From the NCBI GenBank assembly GCA_903909415.1, contig CAIVVS010000150.1:1-11634 (forward strand): a stretch of 11,634 nucleotides of DNA. Reading direction: 5' to 3'. The stretch comes from an uncultured Pseudomonadota bacterium. Lineage in GTDB: Bacteria > Pseudomonadota > Gammaproteobacteria > Burkholderiales > SG8-39. The position numbers and the translations under genes are program-made. Within the stretch, counting starts at the first letter, position 1. Every line of letters begins with the position of its first letter. The notes beneath the pieces were generated by a model. It had not been told where the DNA came from. It did no database searches and worked only from the letters and a program-made list of their open reading frames with translations. This document shows positions 6,374 through 11,634 of the stretch, in pieces.

Positions 6374-7030
6374 CTAGCCGCTGGCACCGGACTTTCCCGC
6401 ATCGACCGCATCGGAGCCGGGTTCCGGGGGTGCCGGCAACGGGGCCTGCGCCTGCGGGTCGGCGGGCGCATCCGGTCCGGTCCCGGCCGGCGCGGCGTCG
6501 ACCGCGGCAGCCGGGTCCCCGCCTTCGGCCGGCTTCTCGTCCTCATGCGGAAACAGCAGGCCACGCGCCTGGTTCAGCTTGGCGAGCATCGCCGCCGGGA
6601 TCGGGTCCGGGTGCGTGTAGTCCTGGCTGTAGAACTCGATCGGGTCCATGCCGGCGAAGTGCGGATCGGCGAACAGTTTCTTGAGCGCTGCCCGGCGCAC
6701 GCCCTCATCCACGTCGGGCTTGAGGAAATCGGCGTACTCCGAGCGCAGACCGTCCAGCGTCGCGGTGTCGGGCAAGGGCCTTGGCGCTGCGGCCCCGGGC
6801 ACCTGGCCGCCTGCCTGCGCGACATCGCCCGGTTGTGGCGCTACCGGCTCCCCGGCAAGCGAGCCGGGGGCCGCGACCGGAGGCGCGACGGCGCGCGCGC
6901 TTTCATGCTTGCGCCGCGACCATCGCTTCAGGAAGTTGCCATCTCCCCCGATGCGGTCATCACCGCGACCCTCGTCACCGCGGCCGTCGTTCCCGCCGCC
7001 ATCGTCCCCGGTGGGTTCGCCTCCTCTCAC
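6374..7030 (-). CDS. DUF3306 protein of the formate dehydrogenase cluster
   Basis: This is a 218-residue cytoplasmic-looking protein of unknown function. The family is recognised from FLKRWSRRK (33-41) and the block around ALKKLFADPHFAGMD (115-129) followed by EFYSQDYTHPDPIP (132-145), both hallmarks of DUF3306. This family is found almost only beside DUF3305 in FDH loci. The N-terminus (9-31) is a Gly/Asp pentapeptide repeat, and the C-terminal third is Pro/Ala-rich and probably disordered. Start: the frame stays open far upstream, inside the DUF3305 gene, but that part is shadow sequence. The GTG at 7030 has GAGG five bases upstream and begins 7 nt after the DUF3305 stop, and no ATG lies between it and the conserved domain. 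It has no cysteine, so a direct Fe-S role is unlikely. A scaffold or assembly function is only a guess. Confidence 0.85.
   Translation of the reverse strand: MRGGEPTGDDGGGNDGRGDEGRGDDRIGGDGNFLKRWSRRKHESARAVAPPVAAPGSLAGEPVAPQPGDVAQAGGQVPGAAAPRPLPDTATLDGLRSEYADFLKPDVDEGVRRAALKKLFADPHFAGMDPIEFYSQDYTHPDPIPAAMLAKLNQARGLLFPHEDEKPAEGGDPAAAVDAAPAGTGPDAPADPQAQAPLPAPPEPGSDAVDAGKSGASG
6957..7016 (-). repeat. Imperfect 15-bp tandem repeat encoding Gly/Asp pentapeptides
   Basis: Four consecutive 15-bp units (6957-6971, 6972-6986, 6987-7001, 7002-7016) each begin tcrtc or a near variant on the plus strand. In the DUF3306 frame they encode units such as DDGGG, NDGRG, DEGRG and DDRIG. The unit length keeps the frame, so copy number could vary without breaking the gene. 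The region lies in a variable, probably disordered N-terminal extension. Confidence 0.6.
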
Positions 7031-7037
7031 GTCGGCC

Positions 7038-7562
7038 TCACTTGCCCGGATCCCCGTCCCGCTTGGCTCCCTTGAACGAGGGCGGCCGCGCGCGGCGCTT
7101 GCCGCCGGGTTCCGGCTTGTAGTGCAGTTCCACGAAGGCACGCAGCCAGGGCAACCACTGCGGCGGCAGGGGTAAGCCATCGACCTTGCCGCCGCCGTCC
7201 ATGATGCGCCCGGCCTCGTTGTAGCTGAGCATCAGCAACTGCGGGCGCGCGGGCTCTTCCTCGTCATCGAAGTTGACCCAGACGAAGGGGGTATCGGAAT
7301 CGGCGTTCAGCCAGTAGCCCTCGGCCTCGTCCCGGAACAGGCGCAGCTCGAAGCCGGTCCACAGCCAGCGCTGCACCTGCCCCTCGGAGCCGACCAGCCT
7401 GGGCGAGGCCAGCGCGGGGCGCGGGTCCTCGTCAACGGAGACCGCCTTCCAGTTCACGCTCTGCCAGCGGTCCTGCAGTTCGGTGCGCTGCATGATGACC
7501 GAGGCGCGTTTGACCTCATCGGCCCGCGGCGGCGCGGCATTCAGTTCGGTTGGATCAGCCAT
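7038..7562 (-). CDS. DUF3305 protein, first gene of the formate dehydrogenase operon
   Basis: This is a 174-residue protein of unknown function, a DUF3305 member. Evidence is the N-terminal VIMQR...DRWQSVNWKAVSV block (22-43) and the C-terminal block LSYNEAGRIMDGGGKVDG (112-129) running into PLPPQWLPWLRAFVELHYKP (131-150), which is strongly characteristic. The tail (153-174) is rich in Lys/Arg. There is no signal peptide, membrane segment or cysteine cluster. The family always accompanies DUF3306 and FDH genes, so it is presumed to help make or regulate FDH. Start: the ATG at 7562 is chosen over the GTG at 7601 because the GTG would lie upstream of a good -10 box (TATAGT, 7577-7572) that ends nine bases before the ATG. 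No Shine-Dalgarno precedes either. The message would be nearly leaderless. The DUF3306 start follows 7 nt after the stop. Confidence 0.87.
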   Translation of the reverse strand: MADPTELNAAPPRADEVKRASVIMQRTELQDRWQSVNWKAVSVDEDPRPALASPRLVGSEGQVQRWLWTGFELRLFRDEAEGYWLNADSDTPFVWVNFDDEEEPARPQLLMLSYNEAGRIMDGGGKVDGLPLPPQWLPWLRAFVELHYKPEPGGKRRARPPSFKGAKRDGDPGK

Positions 7563-7579
7563 GGTGCAGACACTATACT
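7550..7579 (+). promoter_or_regulatory. Candidate promoter of the moaA-fdhD-mobA-moeA operon
   Basis: The plus-strand hexamer TATACT at 7574-7579 matches five of six bases of the -10 consensus. TTGGAT at 7550-7555, 18 bp upstream, shares the TTG of the -35 consensus. Transcription would start near 7586, giving a leader of about 47 nt before moaA, too short for a molybdenum-cofactor riboswitch of the kind upstream of E. coli moaA. The -10 shares its TATA core with the opposing promoter. Confidence 0.4.
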
Positions 7580-7600
7580 TGCCTGTTAGCCCAGTCCCCA
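7572..7600 (-). promoter_or_regulatory. Candidate promoter of the FDH operon (near-leaderless)
   Basis: The minus-strand hexamer TATAGT at 7577-7572 matches five of six bases of the sigma-70 -10 consensus. A weak -35 (TGGGGA, 7600-7595) lies 17 bp upstream. The predicted start of transcription, around 7565, is only about two to four bases before the DUF3305 ATG at 7562, which has no Shine-Dalgarno. This is inferred from sequence only. Confidence 0.4.
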
Positions 7601-7632
7601 CCCAGTCTTACTGACCTGCCGCCGCCAATCGA

Positions 7633-8742
7633 ATGACCGAACGCGTGATCCGCATCCACGATGCGCGCCGCAAGCCCATGCCCCCGACGGGCACGGATGC
7701 GGGCGCCGGCGCCTCGGCCGACGGCCGTCCGCTGCAGGACAGGCTGGGCCGGCGGATGCACGACCTGCGCATCTCGGTCACCGACCGCTGCAACTTCCGC
7801 TGCGTGTACTGCATGCCCTCGGACGTGTTCGGGCCGGACTACGCCTTCCTCGCGCGAGACCAGCTGCTCAGCTTCGAGGAGATCACCCGGCTCGCGCGCC
7901 TGTTCCAGGCGCAGGGCGTGGCCAAGATCCGGCTCACCGGCGGCGAGCCGCTGCTGCGCCGGAACATCGAGAGCCTGATCACCCAGCTCGCGGCGCTGGA
8001 CACACCCGACCATCCGATGGACCTGACCCTGACCACCAACGGCTCGCTGCTGGTGAAGAAGGCGCGCGCGCTGCGCGAGGCCGGCCTGAAGCGCGTCACG
8101 GTCAGCCTGGACGCGCTGGACGATGCCACCTTCCGCGCGATGAACGACGTGGACTTCCCGGTGGACAAGGTGCTCGAAGGCATCCAGGCCGCGGCCGACG
8201 CGGGCCTCGGCCCGATCAAGGTCAACATGGTGGTCAAGCGCGGGCTGAACGAGCACGCCATCCTGCCGATGGCGCGCTACTTCCGGCAGACCGGCCACAT
8301 CCTGCGCTTCATCGAGTACATGGACGTGGGCGCGACCAACGGCTGGCGCATGGACGACGTGATCCCCTCCGCCGAAGTGGTGCGCCTGATCTCGGCGGAG
8401 TTCCCGCTGGAGCCGGCCGAGGCCAACTACACCGGCGAGGTGGCGCAGCGCTGGCGCTACAAGGACGGCTCGGGCGAGGTCGGCGTGATCTCCTCGGTGA
8501 CCCAGGCCTTCTGCCACGACTGCAGCCGCGCGCGCCTGTCCACCGAAGGCATGCTCTACACCTGCCTGTTCGCGCAGGCCGGCAGTGACCTGCGCGCGCT
8601 GATGCGCGACGGCGCGGACGACGCCGCGATCAGCGCGGCGATCACCGGCATCTGGTCGGTGCGCGACGACCGCTATTCCGAACTGCGCACCGCCGAGACC
8701 GCGCGCGAGAAGAAGATCGAGATGTCCTACATCGGCGGCTGA
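7633..8742 (+). CDS. moaA: GTP 3',8-cyclase MoaA, molybdenum cofactor biosynthesis
   Basis: This is a radical SAM enzyme that, with MoaC, converts GTP to cyclic pyranopterin monophosphate, the first step of molybdenum cofactor synthesis in the cytoplasm. Of 369 residues, C53/C57/C60 form the Cx3Cx2C radical-SAM cluster in [11 protein letters not shown], and LTGGEPLLR (101-109) is the SAM-contacting motif. C294/C297/C311 (CxxC-x13-C) bind the second [4Fe-4S] cluster that holds GTP, with RAR between them at 299-301. The protein ends in GG, the C-terminal Gly-Gly known to be needed for MoaA activity. About 33 residues precede the conserved core, slightly longer than usual. The ATG at 7633 has no clear Shine-Dalgarno, and an in-frame ATG at 7678 is an alternative start. 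moaC is not in the window. First gene of a four-gene operon; fdhD follows after 3 nt. Confidence 0.96.
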   Translation: MTERVIRIHDARRKPMPPTGTDAGAGASADGRPLQDRLGRRMHDLRISVTDRCNFRCVYCMPSDVFGPDYAFLARDQLLSFEEITRLARLFQAQGVAKIRLTGGEPLLRRNIESLITQLAALDTPDHPMDLTLTTNGSLLVKKARALREAGLKRVTVSLDALDDATFRAMNDVDFPVDKVLEGIQAAADAGLGPIKVNMVVKRGLNEHAILPMARYFRQTGHILRFIEYMDVGATNGWRMDDVIPSAEVVRLISAEFPLEPAEANYTGEVAQRWRYKDGSGEVGVISSVTQAFCHDCSRARLSTEGMLYTCLFAQAGSDLRALMRDGADDAAISAAITGIWSVRDDRYSELRTAETAREKKIEMSYIGG

Positions 8743-8745
8743 ACG

Positions 8746-9660
8746 ATGCACCCCGACGATGCCGCGGCCTTGAAATCCCCACCGATGAAGCCTGCATCGG
8801 TCCCTGAGGTCACGCACGCCTCGCGCGCGCCGACCTTCGAGGTCGAGGCGCTCAACGAGCGCGGCGAGGTGGTCACCACCGCCATCGCCGGCGAGCACCC
8901 GCTGACCCTGTACGTGGACAAGCGCGAGGTCGTCACGCTGATGACGCTGGGCCAGGCGCCCGAGGCGCTGGCCATCGGCTACCTGCGCAACCAGCGGCTG
9001 GTCGGTTCGATTGCCGAGATCGCCTCGGTGCAGGTCGACTGGGAAACCGAATCGGTGGCCGTGGTCACGCGCTCGGGCATCGCCGACCTGGACGGACGCA
9101 TGGAGAAGCGCACCGTCACCACCGGCTGCGGCCAGGGCACGGTGTTCGGCGACCTGATGGCCGACATCGACGCGATCCGGCTGCGCGACGACGTGCGCCT
9201 CACCGACCGCGCGCTGCACGCGATGCTGGCCGGCTCGCGCCGCCACGAGTCGGTGTACAAGTCCGCCGGCGCGGTTCACGGCTGCGCGCTGTTCGCCAAC
9301 CCGGCCGGCATGGCCCCCGCCACCGACCTGGAGCGCGAGCCGCTGTACTTCGTCGAGGACGTGGGCCGGCACAACGCGGTGGACGCGATCGCCGGCCTGA
9401 TGTGGCTGGACGGCACCGACGGCTCGGACAAGGTGTTCTACACCACCGGGCGGCTGACCTCGGAGATGGTGATCAAGGCCGCGCAGATGGGTGTGCCCTT
9501 CCTGGTGTCGCGCTCCGGACTGACGCGCATGGGCTGGGAGATCGCGCACAAGACCGGCATCACCTTGATCGGCCGCGCCGCGGGCGGCAAGCATTACCTG
9601 CTGTTCACCGGGCGCGAGCGCTTCGTGAAGACCGACAACGCGCCCACGGAGCTGGCATGA
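8746..9660 (+). CDS. fdhD: Formate dehydrogenase sulfurtransferase FdhD
   Basis: FdhD transfers sulfur, originally from a cysteine desulfurase such as IscS, to the molybdenum cofactor before its insertion into FDH; without it FDH is inactive. The protein has 304 residues. Family motifs are the loop TTGCGQGTVFGDL (126-137) with C128, then SAGAVHGCALF, EDVGRHNAVDAI, TTGRLTSEMVIKAA and PFLVSRSGLT. In E. coli the loop carries a CxxC pair. Here the second position is glycine (C128-G-Q-G131), so only one loop cysteine remains. Genomic context is exact: it is flanked by cofactor genes and faces the FDH operon. The ATG at 8746 is three bases after the moaA stop with only a weak GGCGG upstream; M14 (MKPASVP) is a possible alternative start. 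The stop overlaps the mobA start (ATGA). Confidence 0.96.
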   Translation: MHPDDAAALKSPPMKPASVPEVTHASRAPTFEVEALNERGEVVTTAIAGEHPLTLYVDKREVVTLMTLGQAPEALAIGYLRNQRLVGSIAEIASVQVDWETESVAVVTRSGIADLDGRMEKRTVTTGCGQGTVFGDLMADIDAIRLRDDVRLTDRALHAMLAGSRRHESVYKSAGAVHGCALFANPAGMAPATDLEREPLYFVEDVGRHNAVDAIAGLMWLDGTDGSDKVFYTTGRLTSEMVIKAAQMGVPFLVSRSGLTRMGWEIAHKTGITLIGRAAGGKHYLLFTGRERFVKTDNAPTELA

Positions 9661-10247
9661 GTGAGGCCATCACCGGACTGGTGCTCGCCGGCGGACAGGG
9701 ACGACGCATGGGCGGCGTCGACAAGGGCCTGCAGCTGCTGCGCGGCCACCCGATGGCGCACTGGGTGATACAGCGCCTGCGGCCGCAGGTGGATGAACTG
9801 CTGGTCAACGCCAACCAGAACACCGGGGCCTATGCGGCGCTCGGCCATCGCGTGGTGCCGGATGCCATCGGCGGGTTCGCCGGGCCGCTGGCCGGCCTGC
9901 ATGCAGGATTGAGCGCCGCCACGACGCCGCTGCTGGTGACCGCCCCTTGCGATTCGCCCTTCCTGCCCACCGACCTAGTGGCGCGGCTCAGGGAAGCGCT
10001 GGAGCGCGACGGCGCGCAACTGGCGGTGGCCACCACCGGCGCGCAATCGCACCCGGTGTTCACGCTGGCGCGGCGCGACGTGCTGCCGCACCTGACGGAC
10101 TTCATGGCATCCGGCGGGCGCAAGATCGACGCCTGGTATGCGACGCTGCGCGTGTCGCTGGTGGACTTCGCCGACCAGCAAGCCGCGTTCTCCAACATCA
10201 ATACCCGGGAGGAACTCGCCGCCTGGGACAACCTGCCGCCCGGATGA
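9657..10247 (+). CDS. mobA: Molybdenum cofactor guanylyltransferase MobA
   Basis: MobA attaches GMP from GTP to molybdenum cofactor, giving the MGD form; two MGDs make the bis-MGD used by FdhA. Of 196 residues, the normal size, the N-terminal nucleotide-binding signature LAGGQGRRMGGVDKGL is at 10-25, GGFAGPLAG at 72-80, the metal-binding PCDSPF at 97-102 (D99), SHPVF at 131-135, and the C-terminal FSNINTREEL at 178-187. The ATG at 9657 overlaps the fdhD stop by four bases and has GGAG (9648-9651) five bases upstream, the best ribosome-binding site in this operon. The open frame extends upstream through fdhD, but that stretch is out-of-frame fdhD sequence. The partner MobB is not in the window and is dispensable in E. 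coli. Confidence 0.96.
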   Translation: MSEAITGLVLAGGQGRRMGGVDKGLQLLRGHPMAHWVIQRLRPQVDELLVNANQNTGAYAALGHRVVPDAIGGFAGPLAGLHAGLSAATTPLLVTAPCDSPFLPTDLVARLREALERDGAQLAVATTGAQSHPVFTLARRDVLPHLTDFMASGGRKIDAWYATLRVSLVDFADQQAAFSNINTREELAAWDNLPPG

Positions 10248-11584
10248 GCATGGACCAACCAGCGCGACTCAGTACCCAACCCGCGCCGGCCCGCACCCTG
10301 GACGAAGCGATCAGCTGCGTCTCGGACTACGACCCCAAGGCGTTGCCGGTGGCGAGCGCCAACGCCATCATCGGCCGGCTGCTGTCGCCGGTGCGCGAGA
10401 CCGAGATGCTGCCGGTGCGCGAGGCGCTGGGCCGGGTGCTCGCCGAGGACGTGGTCTCGCCGATCAACGTGCCGTCCAACGACAACTCGGCGATGGACGG
10501 CTGGGCGCTGCGCTTTGCCGACCTGGCTGCCGACGGCGACACGCCGCTTCGCGAGGTCGGCACCGCCTTCGCGGGCCGCGCATACGGCGGCGCGGTCGGA
10601 CCCGGCGAGTGCGTGCGGGTGATGACCGGCGCGGTGATGCCCGGCGACACCGACACCGTGGTGCCGCAGGAGTTCGCGCGCATCGAGGCCGGCGTGGTCA
10701 CCATCCCCAAGGGACAGGAACAGGGGCAGAACCGGCGGTTTGCGGGCGAGGACCTCGCCATCGGCAAGCCGGCGCTGGCAGAAGGCACCTGGCTCAAGCC
10801 GGCCGAGATCGGCATGCTGGCCTCGCTGGGCATCGCGAAGGTGAGCGTGCGCCGCAGGCTGCGCGTGGCGTTCTTCTCGACCGGCGACGAACTGAAGTCC
10901 CTGGATGAGCATGCCGGTGAAGCACTGCAGCCCGGCGAGGTCTATGACTCCAACCGCTACACGCTGTGGGGCATGCTCACCCGGCTGGGCTGCGAGGTGA
11001 TCGACCTGGGCGTGGTGCGCGACGACCCGGTGGCGCTGGAAGCGGCGTTCCGCGAAGCCGCCTCGCGTGCCGACGCGGTGATCACCTCCGGCGGCGTGTC
11101 GGTGGGCGAGGCCGACTTCACCAAGCAGATGATGGCCAAGCTGGGTGAAGTCGTGTTCTGGACCATCGCGATGCGTCCGGGCCGGCCGATGGCCTTCGGG
11201 CAGCTCAGGTCAGACCAGCCGGATGACGACAAGCAGGCCTTCCTGTTCGGCCTGCCGGGCAACCCGGTGGCGGTGATGGTGACCTTCTACCACTTCGTGC
11301 GCGCCGCCCTGCTCACCCTGTCCGGCCGCAGCGACACGCAGCTGCCGCTGATGCGCGTGAAGTCGCAGGTCGCGATGCGCAAGCGTCCGGGGCGCACCGA
11401 GTACCAGCGCGGCGTCCTGGAGCTGGTGGACGGCGAGTGGACGGTGAAACTCACCGGCGCACAGGGCTCGGGCATCCTGCGCTCCATGTCCATGGCCAAC
11501 TGCTTCGTGGTGCTGGGCCATGCGCAGGGCAACGTGGCCGCGGGCGAACCGGTGGACGTGATGCTGTTCGACGGACTGGTCTGA
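10244..11584 (+). CDS. moeA: Molybdopterin molybdenumtransferase MoeA
   Basis: MoeA inserts molybdate into adenylylated molybdopterin, the step before MobA. Of 446 residues, conserved segments are NSAMDGWA (81-88, catalytic-site D85), TGAVMPGDTDTVV (128-140), STGDEL (212-217), DSN (235-237), TSGGVSVGEADF (281-292), MRPGRPMAFG (310-319) and GLPGNPVAVM (336-345). The C-terminal domain IV is present. It carries a roughly 40-residue N-terminal extension relative to E. coli MoeA that includes SCVSDYDPKALPVASA, a feature I associate with beta- and some gammaproteobacterial MoeA proteins. The ATG at 10244 overlaps the mobA stop (ATGA); a second ATG at 10250 would remove only two residues. Last gene of the operon seen here. 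Confidence 0.96.
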   Translation: MSMDQPARLSTQPAPARTLDEAISCVSDYDPKALPVASANAIIGRLLSPVRETEMLPVREALGRVLAEDVVSPINVPSNDNSAMDGWALRFADLAADGDTPLREVGTAFAGRAYGGAVGPGECVRVMTGAVMPGDTDTVVPQEFARIEAGVVTIPKGQEQGQNRRFAGEDLAIGKPALAEGTWLKPAEIGMLASLGIAKVSVRRRLRVAFFSTGDELKSLDEHAGEALQPGEVYDSNRYTLWGMLTRLGCEVIDLGVVRDDPVALEAAFREAASRADAVITSGGVSVGEADFTKQMMAKLGEVVFWTIAMRPGRPMAFGQLRSDQPDDDKQAFLFGLPGNPVAVMVTFYHFVRAALLTLSGRSDTQLPLMRVKSQVAMRKRPGRTEYQRGVLELVDGEWTVKLTGAQGSGILRSMSMANCFVVLGHAQGNVAAGEPVDVMLFDGLV

Positions 11585-11604
11585 GCGCGTAGGCCTGGAC
11601 GCGC
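11585..11604 (+). terminator. Short hairpin just after moeA, doubtful terminator
   Basis: GCGCGT (11585-11590) and ACGCGC (11599-11604) form a perfect 6-bp stem with an 8-nt loop (AGGCCTGG), starting right after the moeA stop. No T-run follows, so it is not a classical intrinsic terminator. It could protect the 3' end or be chance. The final 50 bases of the window contain no gene. Confidence 0.2.
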
Positions 11605-11634
11605 CAGTAGCAACCCGAATCAAGGAAGCTGCAA

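Noticed and set aside
4065..6377. Plus-strand open frame of 770 codons opposite the Fe-S protein
   Set aside because: The translation is Arg/Ala/Gln-rich with no recognisable motif and is fully antisense to a gene with many conserved cysteine motifs.
6374..7180. Longer DUF3306 start at 7180
   Set aside because: Residues before the GTG at 7030 overlap the DUF3305 coding region in another frame and look like random high-GC translation; the GTG has a GAGG site five bases upstream.
7580..7632. Molybdenum-cofactor riboswitch upstream of moaA
   Set aside because: The whole intergenic gap is 70 nt and the predicted leader about 47 nt, too short for the structured element, and no matching stems are visible.
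7573..9594. Long minus-strand open frame of 673 codons opposite moaA and fdhD
   Set aside because: It is antisense to two clearly recognisable genes, its translation is low-complexity Arg/Ala/His/Val-rich sequence, and long stop-free antisense frames are expected in high-GC coding DNA.
9402..9656. 85-residue N-terminal extension of MobA
   Set aside because: It lies out of frame inside fdhD. The MobA fold begins at MSEAITGLVLAGG, with a good Shine-Dalgarno and an ATGA overlap at 9657.
9947..10243. 99-residue N-terminal extension of MoeA
   Set aside because: It lies out of frame within mobA; the ATG at 10244 overlaps the mobA stop and gives a normal MoeA.
11585..11604. Strong intrinsic terminator after moeA
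   Set aside because: A 6-bp stem exists but no T-run follows; kept only as a low-confidence feature.

Overview
The window is a high-GC bacterial chromosomal segment carrying a respiratory formate dehydrogenase (FDH) locus together with the genes that mature the enzyme. The protein families and gene order (DUF3305, DUF3306, multi-cluster Fe-S protein, TorD-like chaperone, short Tat protein, FDH alpha, FDH beta) are typical of beta- and gammaproteobacteria, for example Burkholderiales, Rhodocyclales or Xanthomonadales. I cannot assign a genus. There is no sign of mobile elements, CRISPR, rRNA or tRNA, and coding density is close to complete.

Left part (1-7562, minus strand). In transcription order from 7562 downwards: a DUF3305 protein, a DUF3306 protein, a 711-residue multi-[4Fe-4S] protein, a TorD/DmsD-type chaperone, a short Tat-targeted protein (FdhX type), the catalytic molybdopterin subunit FdhA with a cysteine rather than a selenocysteine active site, and the start of the Fe-S subunit FdhB, which is cut by the window edge. 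A cytochrome b gamma subunit would be expected next but lies outside. Genes are 7-11 nt apart or overlap by 4 nt, except for gaps of about 80 nt before the Fe-S protein and before the short Tat protein.

Right part (7633-11584, plus strand). A tight operon of moaA, fdhD, mobA and moeA follows (3-nt gap, then two ATGA overlaps). MoaA makes the first pterin intermediate, MoeA inserts molybdenum, MobA makes the guanine dinucleotide form, and FdhD delivers the sulfur ligand that FDH needs. With the left operon this gives enzyme, cofactor supply, sulfuration and chaperone in one divergent unit. moaC, moaD, moaE and a MogA-type gene are not in the window.

The two operons diverge from a 70-bp gap (7563-7632) holding two near-consensus -10 hexamers that share the same TATA core on opposite strands, a candidate bidirectional promoter. 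The most interesting protein is the 711-residue Fe-S protein. Read by eye, it looks like a heterodisulfide-reductase HdrA module fused to an MvhD-like module, as in QmoB-type proteins. The flavin-binding glycines and most MvhD [2Fe-2S] ligands appear lost, and an extra two-cluster ferredoxin domain and a CxxC...CxxC tail have been added.
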